NCBI RefSeq assembly: GCF_002310815.1
Contig: NZ_CP011032.1
Location: forward strand, 3,683,501-3,747,500
Reading direction: 5' to 3'
From: Pseudoalteromonas tunicata
GTDB taxonomy: Bacteria; Pseudomonadota; Gammaproteobacteria; Enterobacterales; Alteromonadaceae
DNA: 64,000 nt
Shown here: positions 17,742 to 25,927 of the stretch, piece after piece
Numbering within the stretch: the first letter of the stretch is position 1
Layout: each line of letters starts with the position of its first letter
Position numbers and translations under genes: made by a program
Notes under the pieces: generated by a model
Database searches by the model: none
Told to the model about the DNA's origin: nothing
Seen by the model: only the letters and a program-made list of their open reading frames with translations

Positions 17742-18188
17742 ATGATGAAAAAAACAATTTTATTACTCAGCGCATTATTAGCGACGCCAGTGATGGCAAA
17801 TTCTATTTTCGAAAAACCAGAAGATGCTATTGAATATCGCCAAGCTGCTTTTTCGATGATCCGCGTACAAATTAGCGACATGGGTGACATGTTAAAAGGA
17901 GCAGTACCTTTTGATGCTGAGCGTTTTAAAATGCGAGCAAACAATGCCGCAGCTTTATCTAAAATGCCGTGGGAGGCTTTTGCTCCAGGTACAGACAAAG
18001 GCGAAACAAGTGCGCTAGCTGCCGTTTGGTCACAAAATGATGAGTTCATTAAAAAAGCAACAGCATTTCAAGACTATGCAGACAAACTAGCTGTTGCAGC
18101 ACAATCAGGCGATCAAGCTATCATAGGTAAAGCTTTTGGTCCTTGGGCGAAAGGCTGTAAAGATTGCCACAAGACATTTAAAGACTAA
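17742..18188 (+). CDS. Cytochrome c' (periplasmic, c-type heme)
   Basis: 148 residues from the ATG at 17742, with AGGGG 5 bp upstream; an in-frame GTG two codons earlier is possible. The signal peptide ends at VMA. The mature part begins with a helix containing YRQAAFSMIR, then a long four-helix-bundle sequence, and closes with the heme-binding CKDCH near the C-terminus, as in cytochrome c'. Length fits the family (about 125-130 mature residues). Cytochromes c' bind NO and can protect against nitrosative stress. It converges on a cytochrome b561 gene, a plausible electron partner, with a shared terminator between. Confidence 0.9.
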   Translation: MMKKTILLLSALLATPVMANSIFEKPEDAIEYRQAAFSMIRVQISDMGDMLKGAVPFDAERFKMRANNAAALSKMPWEAFAPGTDKGETSALAAVWSQNDEFIKKATAFQDYADKLAVAAQSGDQAIIGKAFGPWAKGCKDCHKTFKD

Positions 18189-18221
18189 ATAACTTATTGT
18201 CTAACATTTTGATAAAATATA

Positions 18222-18247
18222 AAAAAGCGCCTTATCTGGCGCTTTTT
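18222..18247. terminator. Bidirectional terminator between cytochrome c' and b561 genes
   Basis: Perfect stem AAAAAGCGCC / GGCGCTTTTT with a 6-base loop. The A-run on one side and T-run on the other let it act for both converging genes. Confidence 0.9.
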
Positions 18248-18283
18248 ATTGGCTAATCATTTAATTCATTATACAAATACTAC

Positions 18284-18949
18284 TCAATTAAAGAGTGACT
18301 TAAACGATTCAAGCCCCCAAGTACTAAAAATAGCGACTTGTAATACCAACCAAATAATAAATGCAATCCAACCTGATTTAATCTGTGGCACAGTTTGAGT
18401 GCTTGTTTGCATTGTACCGCTCACCATGGCTTTGACTAAATGCTTACCGAGTAAACGATAAATAACAATAGCTGAAATATGCAGCGCAATTGCTATTAAT
18501 AGCCCATCAAAAATCAATCGATGCAATCTACTTGCAAGTTCAACCCATGAAGAATCAACTACAGCCACCAGCGGCCCCTCGGTTAAAATATCATCCGTTG
18601 TCATTAAACCTGAAGTGGCTTGCGCCAGAATTAAAGCTAAAAAAAGTAAAACCATATAACTGCCGGCTGGATTATGGCCTATTGATTCTGATGGAGTTGT
18701 AATCGATTGCCACACCGCTTTTGGGCCATGAAATAAACGACTGAGTTTTGCGGTATCACTGCCTATCACTCCCCAAATCAAACGGGTCAACACCAAAGTT
18801 AGTACACTAAACCCTGCCACAAAGTGCACCGACATCCATCCTTCTTCGCCACTGAAATACAGTAATGCAATTGAGCCAACTAAGGCCCAATGGAAAAAAC
18901 GAACAAAGCCGTCCCACACTTTAATTTGATGTTTATTCTCTGTAATCAT
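18284..18949 (-). CDS. Cytochrome b561 family diheme membrane protein
   Basis: 221 residues. The N-terminal VWDGFVRFFHW and the four-helix core with conserved histidines (HW, VHFVAG, RLHRLIFD, ALHISAI) match the prokaryotic b561 / Ni-Fe hydrogenase b-type cytochrome family; a fifth helix lies at the C-terminus (IAFIIWLVLQVAIFS). It should pass electrons from quinol to periplasmic acceptors. In many marine Gammaproteobacteria such a gene lies beside cytochrome c', as here, although these two converge rather than form an operon. The physiological partner is inferred from position only. Confidence 0.87.
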   Translation of the reverse strand: MITENKHQIKVWDGFVRFFHWALVGSIALLYFSGEEGWMSVHFVAGFSVLTLVLTRLIWGVIGSDTAKLSRLFHGPKAVWQSITTPSESIGHNPAGSYMVLLFLALILAQATSGLMTTDDILTEGPLVAVVDSSWVELASRLHRLIFDGLLIAIALHISAIVIYRLLGKHLVKAMVSGTMQTSTQTVPQIKSGWIAFIIWLVLQVAIFSTWGLESFKSLFN

Positions 18950-19158
18950 CTTTCAAATCTTCTAATTAAAACACTGCAATATGATGCCATGTATCATCGC
19001 CATGAACCATTCGAACACGATAAAACAGCCTATATTTTCGTCGTAACGGATCATTTTATACAAGCTTTGTTTGCTAGCTTCGATATACTCGATACTCTAG
19101 CGTAAATAACCAAACCTATTGTTTCCACCCGAAATATTATCGATAAAAGGAACTGAGC

Positions 19159-19851
19159 ATGAACAAAGCCATCCTAAAAGGCTTTTGGGATATGTTGCCC
19201 CTCAATTTAGCTGTGATCCCTTGGGGCATTTTATGCGGCTCTTTAGCGGTGCAAAATGGGTTCACCCCTTTGGAAACTCAACTGATGTCACTGCTGGTCT
19301 TTGCCGGTTCAGCCCAGCTCGTAGCGATTGAGTTAATTAGTCAAAATACGCCATTACTTACAATATTATTTACCACGTTTATTATCAGCTCGCGCCATTT
19401 TTTATATGGCTTAAGTATTCGCCATAAAATCATTGCTCAACCACTGCGCTGGCGCTTACCCATCAGCTTTGTTTTAACCGATGAACTATTTGCTTTTTCA
19501 CACCATCGGAAAGCTTATCAATCCAAAATTAGACTGGTGTATGCTCTAAGTGCAGGTTTTAGCTTTTATATTTGTTGGAATATTTGGACACTTCTAGGCA
19601 TTATTGCAGGCTCATTATTACCCGACCTCACCCACATGGGCCTTGATTTTGCCATTGCAACCACCTTTATTGCCTTGGTGATCCCAGGCATAAAAAACTG
19701 GCCTATCTTTATCACGGTGTGTACCGCTGGAATTTTTGCAACTTGGTTTAAGGCGATTGGATTTGAATTATGGTTAGTCGGTGCGGCACTAATTGCAATG
19801 GGCGCAGGCTATGGCAGTGAAAAACTGATCAAAAAATTAAAGGAGACATGA
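19159..19851 (+). CDS. azlC: AzlC-type branched-chain amino acid exporter, large subunit
   Basis: 230 residues with about six to seven hydrophobic helices. The motifs LPLNLAVIPWGILCGSLA, FAGSAQLVAIEL and SSRHFLYGLS are diagnostic of the AzlC family. With AzlD it forms an inner-membrane efflux system for branched-chain amino acids or analogues. AAGG lies 8 bp before the ATG. The stop overlaps the AzlD start by 4 bp. No adjacent Lrp/AsnC-type regulator is seen. Confidence 0.92.
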   Translation: MNKAILKGFWDMLPLNLAVIPWGILCGSLAVQNGFTPLETQLMSLLVFAGSAQLVAIELISQNTPLLTILFTTFIISSRHFLYGLSIRHKIIAQPLRWRLPISFVLTDELFAFSHHRKAYQSKIRLVYALSAGFSFYICWNIWTLLGIIAGSLLPDLTHMGLDFAIATTFIALVIPGIKNWPIFITVCTAGIFATWFKAIGFELWLVGAALIAMGAGYGSEKLIKKLKET

Positions 19852-20150
19852 TGCTCACTACAATCATTTTAATGGCCTGTGTTACATTTAGTAGTCGCTA
19901 CTTGTTTTTACATCACAATCTACCATTTGCAGTAGGGCCCAAATTACAACAATTTTTAAGTTACAGCGCACCTGCGGTACTGACCGCCATTTGGGTTCCT
20001 ATCGTATTACTCGATGAAGGCGAGTTAAAACTTGATAGGCACAACCCCTATATTCCCGCTGCACTTATAGCGATTGTGGTAGCTGCGCGCACTAAAAACA
20101 TTTATTTCACATCACTTGCGGGATTAAGTGTTTTCTATTTTTTACGCTAA
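19848..20150 (+). CDS. azlD: AzlD-type branched-chain amino acid exporter, small subunit
   Basis: 100 residues with three to four hydrophobic helices and the AzlD hallmarks SSRYLFL and LSYSAPAVLTAIWVP. The ATG overlaps the end of azlC, so the subunits are translationally coupled. It is the obligate small partner of AzlC in the family. A weak AAACCC / GGGTTT repeat just past the stop could aid termination. Confidence 0.92.
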   Translation: MMLTTIILMACVTFSSRYLFLHHNLPFAVGPKLQQFLSYSAPAVLTAIWVPIVLLDEGELKLDRHNPYIPAALIAIVVAARTKNIYFTSLAGLSVFYFLR

Positions 20151-20206
20151 AAACCCACCACCAAACAGTGATGGGGTTTAACAAAAATAGTAACCAACTA
20201 ATTGAC

Positions 20207-20235
20207 CTCGATTCTAGATAATAGATTTATTAACA
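20207..20235 (+). repeat. Left copy of a short direct repeat
   Basis: CTCGATTCTAGATAATAG followed by ATTTATTAACA. It resembles 20338-20370 in the same orientation (shared CTCGATT and ATAGATTTATTA), with about 100 bp between that contain the palindrome CAGCTTTGCTG. Possibly the ends of a small non-coding repeat element. Confidence 0.45.
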
Positions 20236-20337
20236 GTTAAATTAAAAAATAAATATCTCATTTATTGTTCTCTAGCCAGAGACTTTTAAGGGTAACAATG
20301 CAGCTTTGCTGGGTCTATCGGCCTTAATCCAACATTG

Positions 20338-20370
20338 CTCGATTGAAATTGAGATAGATTTATTATCCAG
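20338..20370 (+). repeat. Right copy of a short direct repeat
   Basis: CTCGATTGAAATTGAG followed by ATAGATTTATTATCCAG. Its last 16 bases are the reverse complement of 7746-7761. It ends 8 bp before the tesB stop codon. Confidence 0.45.
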
Positions 20371-20377
20371 TTTTGAG

Positions 20378-21271
20378 TTAATTACCACTATGGCTTCGGA
20401 TCACACCTTCTTGCATGGTTGAAGCGATAAGTTGACCTTGTTGATTAAAAAATTGCCCGCGCACCAAACCACGGCCTCCACTTGCTGATGGGCTATCAAC
20501 CGCATATAAAATCCAGTCATCCATTCTAAACTCGCGATGAAACCACATAGCATGATCAATTGTTGCGACTTGCATATTTGGCTGTAAAAACGACAAGCCA
20601 TGAGGCTGTAAAGCAGTCGGCAAAAATTCAAAATCAGAAGCATACGCTAACAAATATTTATGCACCCGCAAATCATCAGGCATATCACCATTGGCTTTAA
20701 ACCAAACATAACGCTCAGGATGTGTGACCTCAGGTTTAAATGGGTTTTGAAAATTAACCGGGCGCATTTCAATTGGTTTTTCACAAATGATTTTATTACG
20801 GATACTTTCAGGAATTAAATGCGCATTTTCACGATAAAAATCTAGTGATGAACGCAATTTATCTGGGCCAGGAACATTAGGCATAGCAGCTTGATGAGTA
20901 ACACCTGGCTCATCACAATGAAAAGACGCTGTCATATAAAAAATGGGTTTACCATACTGAATCGCACTGACACGCCGCGTACTAAAGCTTTTACCATCAC
21001 GAATGGTTTCAACATCATACACAATAGGCTTGGTCACATCACCCGGGCGTAAAAAATAAGAGTGGAGTGAATGTACTTTTCGCTCTTCTGCTACCGTTTC
21101 TTTAGCTGCAGACAAAGCCTGCCCCATAACTTGACCACCAAAAACAGCTTTAAAACCTAAGTCTTGACTCGGGCCTCGATAGATACCTTGCTCAATGGTT
21201 TCTAGCTTTAATAAGGCGAGTAGATCATCTAATACTTGGCTCATTTTACATTTTTTCACCGGCTGACTCAT
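20378..21271 (-). CDS. tesB: Acyl-CoA thioesterase II
   Basis: 297 residues with a double hot-dog fold. The N-terminal half has [19 protein letters not shown] sequence ([17 protein letters not shown]) and [12 protein letters not shown]. The C-terminal half has [27 protein letters not shown] and [10 protein letters not shown], matching TesB including the Asp/Thr/Gln catalytic set. It hydrolyses medium- and long-chain acyl-CoA. The start is uncertain: an internal ATG nine codons in ([12 protein letters not shown]) matches the usual family N-terminus, and neither ATG has a clear ribosome site. Confidence 0.92.
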   Translation of the reverse strand: MSQPVKKCKMSQVLDDLLALLKLETIEQGIYRGPSQDLGFKAVFGGQVMGQALSAAKETVAEERKVHSLHSYFLRPGDVTKPIVYDVETIRDGKSFSTRRVSAIQYGKPIFYMTASFHCDEPGVTHQAAMPNVPGPDKLRSSLDFYRENAHLIPESIRNKIICEKPIEMRPVNFQNPFKPEVTHPERYVWFKANGDMPDDLRVHKYLLAYASDFEFLPTALQPHGLSFLQPNMQVATIDHAMWFHREFRMDDWILYAVDSPSASGGRGLVRGQFFNQQGQLIASTMQEGVIRSHSGN

Positions 21272-21347
21272 GATAAAGTGACTATAACAATTTGCAGTAA
21301 CATGCTGCCACTAAATTTAGTGAAATTACTCTATTTAAGGATCTCTT

Positions 21348-21806
21348 GTGGCTTATTGGCTGTTTAAAACCGAACCTGATGTCTTTTCAATTACTGACTT
21401 AGCAGAAAAAAATACCGCCGATTGGGAAGGTGTTCGCAATTATCAAGCGCGTAATTTTTTACGCGATGGCGTTGCACTAGGCGATTTAGTGTTTATTTAT
21501 CACTCAAGCTGTAAACAACCCGCAATTGTTGGTATTGCCGCTATCTCAAAATCAGCTCATATCGACCCGAGTCAATTTGATCCTAGTAGCGAGTATTTTG
21601 ATAAAAAATCATCTTCGGATTCACCTCGTTGGTTACAGGTCAGTGTTGAGTTTGTTGAGCAATTTAAGCAACCTATTACGTTAACAAAACTAAAAGCTGA
21701 CCTAAATCTAACTGATTTTATACTAACCCAAAAAGGCTGCCGCTTATCTGTGATGCCAGTAACGCCAGAACAATGGCACTACATCACCAATATGTGCCAA
21801 ACATAG
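21348..21806 (+). CDS. EVE domain protein
   Basis: 152 residues, essentially a single EVE/PUA-like domain. YWLFKTEPDVFSITDL, WEGVRNYQARNFLRD, GDLVFIYHSSCKQPAIVGIA and a final MPVTPEQW segment are typical. EVE domains bind modified bases or RNA; the bacterial proteins are of undefined role. Translation starts at GTG (21348) with AAGGA 7 bp upstream. It is divergent from tesB with 76 bp between starts. Confidence 0.9.
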   Translation: MAYWLFKTEPDVFSITDLAEKNTADWEGVRNYQARNFLRDGVALGDLVFIYHSSCKQPAIVGIAAISKSAHIDPSQFDPSSEYFDKKSSSDSPRWLQVSVEFVEQFKQPITLTKLKADLNLTDFILTQKGCRLSVMPVTPEQWHYITNMCQT

Positions 21807-21861
21807 CTAAATAAGCAGTTTTAACTAGACTTAAAGAGTAAACAAAGCTGAGTAATACACT

Positions 21862-22092
21862 ATGTCAATTGAGCGACGAATTAAGGAACTAACCGATAGT
21901 GAAAATTGGGGTTTATTATCAATGGCTCAGCAAGCATCAATTACTGAGCTTTATCGTTATGGGTATAACCTTGCGTTTATTCGCTTGACGATAAGCAATT
22001 CGCTGGCTTTTTTATCTCTTGATGGGCAATACATCACAGTTAATACCGAAGGGGATATTGATACCAATCCGAACTGTGATATTCGAAAATAG
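21862..22092 (+). CDS. Small protein of unknown function (pair member 1)
   Basis: 76 residues, soluble, no signal peptide. It contains LSMAQQASITELYRYGYNLAF, then a beta-like stretch and a C-terminal GDIDTNPN. The next gene repeats the pattern (LTLAQKLALNKLNQYGYQLA, GEVNLNP), so the two are ancient tandem paralogs of about 80 residues. No family is recognised. No strong ribosome-binding site precedes the ATG; coding is supported mainly by this conservation. Confidence 0.7.
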   Translation: MSIERRIKELTDSENWGLLSMAQQASITELYRYGYNLAFIRLTISNSLAFLSLDGQYITVNTEGDIDTNPNCDIRK

Positions 22093-22153
22093 ACTAGACA
22101 AAACAGACAGATAAAAATAACATCTTCTACAGACATTCATTTAGGGATTAACC

Positions 22154-22414
22154 ATGTCAGTACTTTTAAAATCAGAAGATCAACGATTAGACGATGAGCG
22201 TCGCTTCACCACCCCTGATCTTGAAACTTTTTGGCATGTATTAACACTGGCACAAAAACTAGCATTGAATAAACTAAATCAATACGGTTACCAACTTGCT
22301 TTTACGCGCGCATCTGATGGTACTCATTTAGCCATTGCTGTTTGTGATAATGTTATAGCAACGATTGATTATGAAGGTGAAGTTAACTTAAATCCAAGCC
22401 TAAAAACTCGTTAA
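22154..22414 (+). CDS. Small protein of unknown function (pair member 2)
   Basis: 86 residues, paralog of the 76-residue protein 61 bp upstream. Shared landmarks in order are an acidic N-terminus, Leu-x-x-Ala-Gln, YGYQLAF-x-R, a hydrophobic strand with LAI, and a D-x-E-G-x-N-x-NP end. AGGGATTA lies before the ATG. It has an extra ten residues at the N-terminus. Function unknown; probably cytosolic. Confidence 0.72.
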   Translation: MSVLLKSEDQRLDDERRFTTPDLETFWHVLTLAQKLALNKLNQYGYQLAFTRASDGTHLAIAVCDNVIATIDYEGEVNLNPSLKTR

Positions 22415-22448
22415 GCTAAGTTAATTCACCAACATTTATAAGCTGATT

Positions 22449-23516
22449 TTATTTTACCAACGCTTGCCATTGCACTTCATTCGCTAATAGACGTTCACTA
22501 GCAATATAGTGCAAAACATCTCCCGCTTTGACTGAGTAATCTAATGGTGGATTAAGCTCTAACTCATCACCAATTCGAGAACGAGCTACGCCTAAAACAA
22601 TCGCATTATGGTTGTCTTTGAAAGCATGAAATATGCTTGAAAAAATCAATGTATCTACATCGTCGGGCACAACCAAGCTAAATTGAGTATCGCCATACAG
22701 GGTTGAAAGCAATTCTTCATGTACTCTGCTCGAACCTGGGTCTTGCATCGCTCTTACCAGCATTTCGGCCGATTTTGAGCTACTACATTCAACATTAGCA
22801 CAATGGTCTCGCAACATTTCAATTTTACTATCGTCATTAAAATAAGCACTAATATGACAATCAGTTTTAACTAACTTACTAATGCGTAAAGAAGTTGTGA
22901 ATGTTTGGTCGTCATCCTTGCCATCAACAATCACTTTATCAGCATAAGAAATAGCAACTCGCTGTAATTGTTCTAAGTCTGTGTAACTGGTTAATTTAAC
23001 AAAATCAACATGTGGATTACTGGCAAATGGATGCTGTATTTCATCAGTTACAGCCAGCAAAATGCGCCGAGCGATACGCTTATTATCAGCTAAGATATGC
23101 TCAATAATTTTACTAGTACGCTTTTCGTGCCAACCAAAAATAATGATATGGCCAATATAATGATTAAAACTATTTTCACCTGTCATAGAGCGCTTAATTG
23201 TATCCGTAATTGTTTGACCTGTTTTTCCCAATAGCACGCCAAAAAGCGCTAAGCCAAAAGGAATTTGAATAACTGCCACAAACCACTTACCTATATCAGT
23301 ACTTGGGCTTAAGTCACCATAACCGACTGTCGAAGTTGTGACAATGTAGTAATAAAAATAATGGTGAAGACTTGTGAGTTTTGTTTCACCTGCCAGCACC
23401 AGCACCAACCAAGTAAGCAATAAATGCGCAAATACAGCTGCAACGACAAACAACCAACTTACTTTTTCAATATGACTACGAAACTCTAACAATATCTTTT
23501 TTAATATTAAATTCAT
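22449..23516 (-). CDS. Two-TM potassium channel with RCK domain
   Basis: 355 residues. Two transmembrane helices (about 20-42 and 74-98) flank a pore loop with selectivity filter TVGYGD (63-68). A cytosolic RCK/TrkA-N domain begins near residue 121 (HIIIFGWHEK), followed by a C-terminal RCK_C-like region (LELNPPLDYSVKAGD). This is the Kch/MthK plan, giving a ligand-gated K+ channel or a related cation channel. The RCK nucleotide-binding glycine pattern is reduced (FGW instead of GxGxxG), so the gating ligand is uncertain. Confidence 0.9.
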   Translation of the reverse strand: MNLILKKILLEFRSHIEKVSWLFVVAAVFAHLLLTWLVLVLAGETKLTSLHHYFYYYIVTTSTVGYGDLSPSTDIGKWFVAVIQIPFGLALFGVLLGKTGQTITDTIKRSMTGENSFNHYIGHIIIFGWHEKRTSKIIEHILADNKRIARRILLAVTDEIQHPFASNPHVDFVKLTSYTDLEQLQRVAISYADKVIVDGKDDDQTFTTSLRISKLVKTDCHISAYFNDDSKIEMLRDHCANVECSSSKSAEMLVRAMQDPGSSRVHEELLSTLYGDTQFSLVVPDDVDTLIFSSIFHAFKDNHNAIVLGVARSRIGDELELNPPLDYSVKAGDVLHYIASERLLANEVQWQALVK

Positions 23517-23669
23517 TTAAAATTCCGACTGGATCCATTTAATCACAAAATAAGATTGTTGATTATGCCGCACAGATATATGTACAACAAATTAAAAACT
23601 ATTTTGTCATGTTAATGACAGGCATCAATTATGCAGCTAAACTCAAAAGTGAACTGTCATAGTTCGTAA

Positions 23670-23767
23670 AGGGCAAACTTAGTGAAAATTAAGGACGCAA
23701 AGCTATTGGTCTAAGGGTATTTACCTATGATTGCAAAGCTGCCAACGATAACAGTATCGGGGGCCCT
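23670..23767 (+). ncRNA. Cyclic di-GMP-I (GEMM) riboswitch aptamer
   Basis: On the plus strand the segment shows the class I hallmarks in order: GGGCAAAC (23671-23678), a short hairpin with a GAAAAT loop, GGACGCAAAGC (23693-23703), GGTCTAAGG, and a second arm returning through GCAAAGCTGCCAACGATAAC. AGGGC (23670-23674) can pair with GCCCT (23763-23767) to close P1. GACGCAAAGC is the invariant ligand-site strand of the family. A terminator-like hairpin begins 2 bases after P1. No gene follows on this strand for about 2 kb, so its target is unclear. Confidence 0.85.
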
Positions 23768-23768
23768 A

Positions 23769-23845
23769 GGCTGCTTCGTATGTACCTCCGAGTTCAAACA
23801 ATTTACTTTTCTAAATTTCTGAACAAGGCGAAGCAGCCTGATTTC
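23769..23845 (+). terminator. Terminator-like hairpin of the riboswitch expression platform
   Basis: 10-bp stem GGCTGCTTCG / CGAAGCAGCC (23769-23778, 23829-23838) with a 50-base loop, followed on the plus strand by TGATTTCCTTTTT. The T-run is on the riboswitch strand, so it fits termination of that RNA rather than of the converging DUF885 gene. The long loop could hold an alternative fold. Confidence 0.65.
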
Positions 23846-23849
23846 CTTT

Positions 23850-25619
23850 TTAACCTTTTAGTTTTGTTTTTTCCTCTTTGATGTATTGCTCAATTTGTTG
23901 CTCTAATACAAATAAAGGTACAGATCCGTTTTTCAAAATTTGATTATGAAACTCTCTTACATCAAAATGTTCGCCAAGCGCTGTCTCAACTTGCTGACGT
24001 AAACGCTTAATAGTTAATTCACCCACCTTATAAGATAAAGCTTGGCCTGGCCAAGAGATATAACGATCCGTTTCTGTTTTTACATTATGTAATGATAAAG
24101 CGGTATTATCTTGCATAAATGCCATCGCTTTTTCACGGCTCCAACCATACATATGCATCCCCGTATCAACCACTAAACGTGCTGCGCGCCACATCTCATA
24201 AGTTAACCGGCCAAAGTTACTGTACGGATTCTGATAAAAGCCAGCTTCAATCCCTAACCATTCGGAATACAAACCCCAACCTTCACCAAAAGCCGAAATA
24301 TAAGAATCTCGACGATAGTCAGGTAAATGAGTCAATTCACTGTTTAAAGAAATTTGTAAGTGATGACCCGGTACAGCTTCATGTAAAGTTAACGCTTCTA
24401 GTACATATAGTGGGCGCTTATCCAATCCATAGGTATTCACCCAATAATAACCAGGCTGATCATCCCTATTTGGTCCAACATAACGACCGGTGGTGTACTT
24501 AGGCGCAATACTTTGAGGCACGGGTGCTACGCCATAAGGAATGCGCGGCAAATGATTAAATAATTTCGGCAACTGAGCATCCATCTTTTTAGCTATATAA
24601 GATGCTTCTTTTAACAATGCTTCGGGTGTAGTGGCATAAAATTGCGGATCTGTTCTTAAAAAGTGAATAAAATCCGCGAAACTACCATTAAAATTGACAC
24701 TCTTAATGATTGCTTCCATTTCTTTGCGAATGCGAGCAACCTCACTTAAACCCAATTGATGGATTTGTTCTACCGTCATATCAGTTGTAGTGAAATACTT
24801 GGCGCGATTGGCATAAAAATCGGCACCATTTGGCGTGGTAGAAATACCAATTTGCTCTCGTGCTGCTGGGTAATATTCATTTACAAAAAACTGGTAGTAT
24901 TGCTCAAGCGCAGGATTCACTTGCTCACGAATCACTTTTGTTGCCTGCAAACGAAATTCCGCCAATTCGTCGGCTGTTAATCCCAATGACTGATTCTTAA
25001 AAGGGCTATAAAATTCAGATGACTCGATATCTTGGTTTATCAGCGCAGCAATTGAACTTTCATACCCTTGCAACACAACTTTTGGTTGAGTTAAACCTAT
25101 CTTAATCCCTTCTTTCATCCAGTGAATGTTTTCATTGAAGTAACGTGGTACATCAGCCAATCTTTGCAAATACAATTCATATCCAGCTTTGGTTGAAAAA
25201 TCAGAGCGAGCGACCATAAAAGAGAGCTCTGAATGAAAACCAAATTCAGATGTCAATGGCATATAATGAGCATTAAATTTATATTCATCGATATTGTTTT
25301 GAATTTGCGCTTTTAAAATAGCTAAGTTAATGCGATTTTCTGAGCTTAATTCTGTACTTTCTAGCAGCTCTAATTGCTGTACAAATGCTTCTCTTTTAGC
25401 ATTTGTTTGAGCTAAAAATTCTGGCGATAAATCGGCAAGATAATGGCCATTTACAGCTCCATTTTGCGCAAAAGGATCGATACTTTTGCGATAGGCAACA
25501 ACTTGCTCAGCAAGCGTAGTAAATTGTGCATCAACAGATAATTTTTGTGTTGTGACGCAGGCGCTAAGAGCAACAGCACACCCAATAGCAATCAGAGAAT
25601 GTTTTATAGTTTTTATCAT
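23850..25619 (-). CDS. DUF885 family zinc peptidase-like lipoprotein
   Basis: 589 residues with a lipoprotein signal (VALSAC, Cys21). The rest matches the DUF885 family: a helical domain, RYVGPNRDDQPGYYWVNTYG, and HEAVPGHH (413-420), the HExxH-like zinc site related to M2/M3-type carboxypeptidases, then SYKVGELTI near the end. Likely a periplasmic or outer-membrane-anchored peptidase; the substrate is unknown. Its 3' end faces the plus-strand c-di-GMP riboswitch, whose terminator lies 5 bp beyond the stop codon, so antisense overlap is possible. Confidence 0.87.
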   Translation of the reverse strand: MIKTIKHSLIAIGCAVALSACVTTQKLSVDAQFTTLAEQVVAYRKSIDPFAQNGAVNGHYLADLSPEFLAQTNAKREAFVQQLELLESTELSSENRINLAILKAQIQNNIDEYKFNAHYMPLTSEFGFHSELSFMVARSDFSTKAGYELYLQRLADVPRYFNENIHWMKEGIKIGLTQPKVVLQGYESSIAALINQDIESSEFYSPFKNQSLGLTADELAEFRLQATKVIREQVNPALEQYYQFFVNEYYPAAREQIGISTTPNGADFYANRAKYFTTTDMTVEQIHQLGLSEVARIRKEMEAIIKSVNFNGSFADFIHFLRTDPQFYATTPEALLKEASYIAKKMDAQLPKLFNHLPRIPYGVAPVPQSIAPKYTTGRYVGPNRDDQPGYYWVNTYGLDKRPLYVLEALTLHEAVPGHHLQISLNSELTHLPDYRRDSYISAFGEGWGLYSEWLGIEAGFYQNPYSNFGRLTYEMWRAARLVVDTGMHMYGWSREKAMAFMQDNTALSLHNVKTETDRYISWPGQALSYKVGELTIKRLRQQVETALGEHFDVREFHNQILKNGSVPLFVLEQQIEQYIKEEKTKLKG

Positions 25620-25927
25620 AAGAAACCCTTCATTTAGTTATAAAGAGGCTACCTCAGCAAATCTTCATTGCCAACTAAATGCGGTTAACTTAGTTAAAGT
25701 TTATCTAAATATAATGCTCATCATTTAAGCATTTGATTACAGGTTGTTACAAAGTGAGTCAATATTTACCCACTTAAGTATTAAATTTAATGATTCTCGT
25801 TTAAAACAGTTTCAAATTTTGGCGATTTGTTTTTTAATGCCTACACCCCATGGATTGGGTGTGCATTTTCATGATACGGACATTGCTATTTTTCAATCTA
25901 CCACTATTTTATCGCTCGGTGTTGATT
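25620..25927. other. Intergenic region between DUF885 and GGDEF genes
   Basis: 308 bp between two divergent starts. A plus-strand open frame continues through much of it, but without a ribosome site or recognisable protein features. It should hold both promoters; no site was identified with confidence. Confidence 0.4.
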
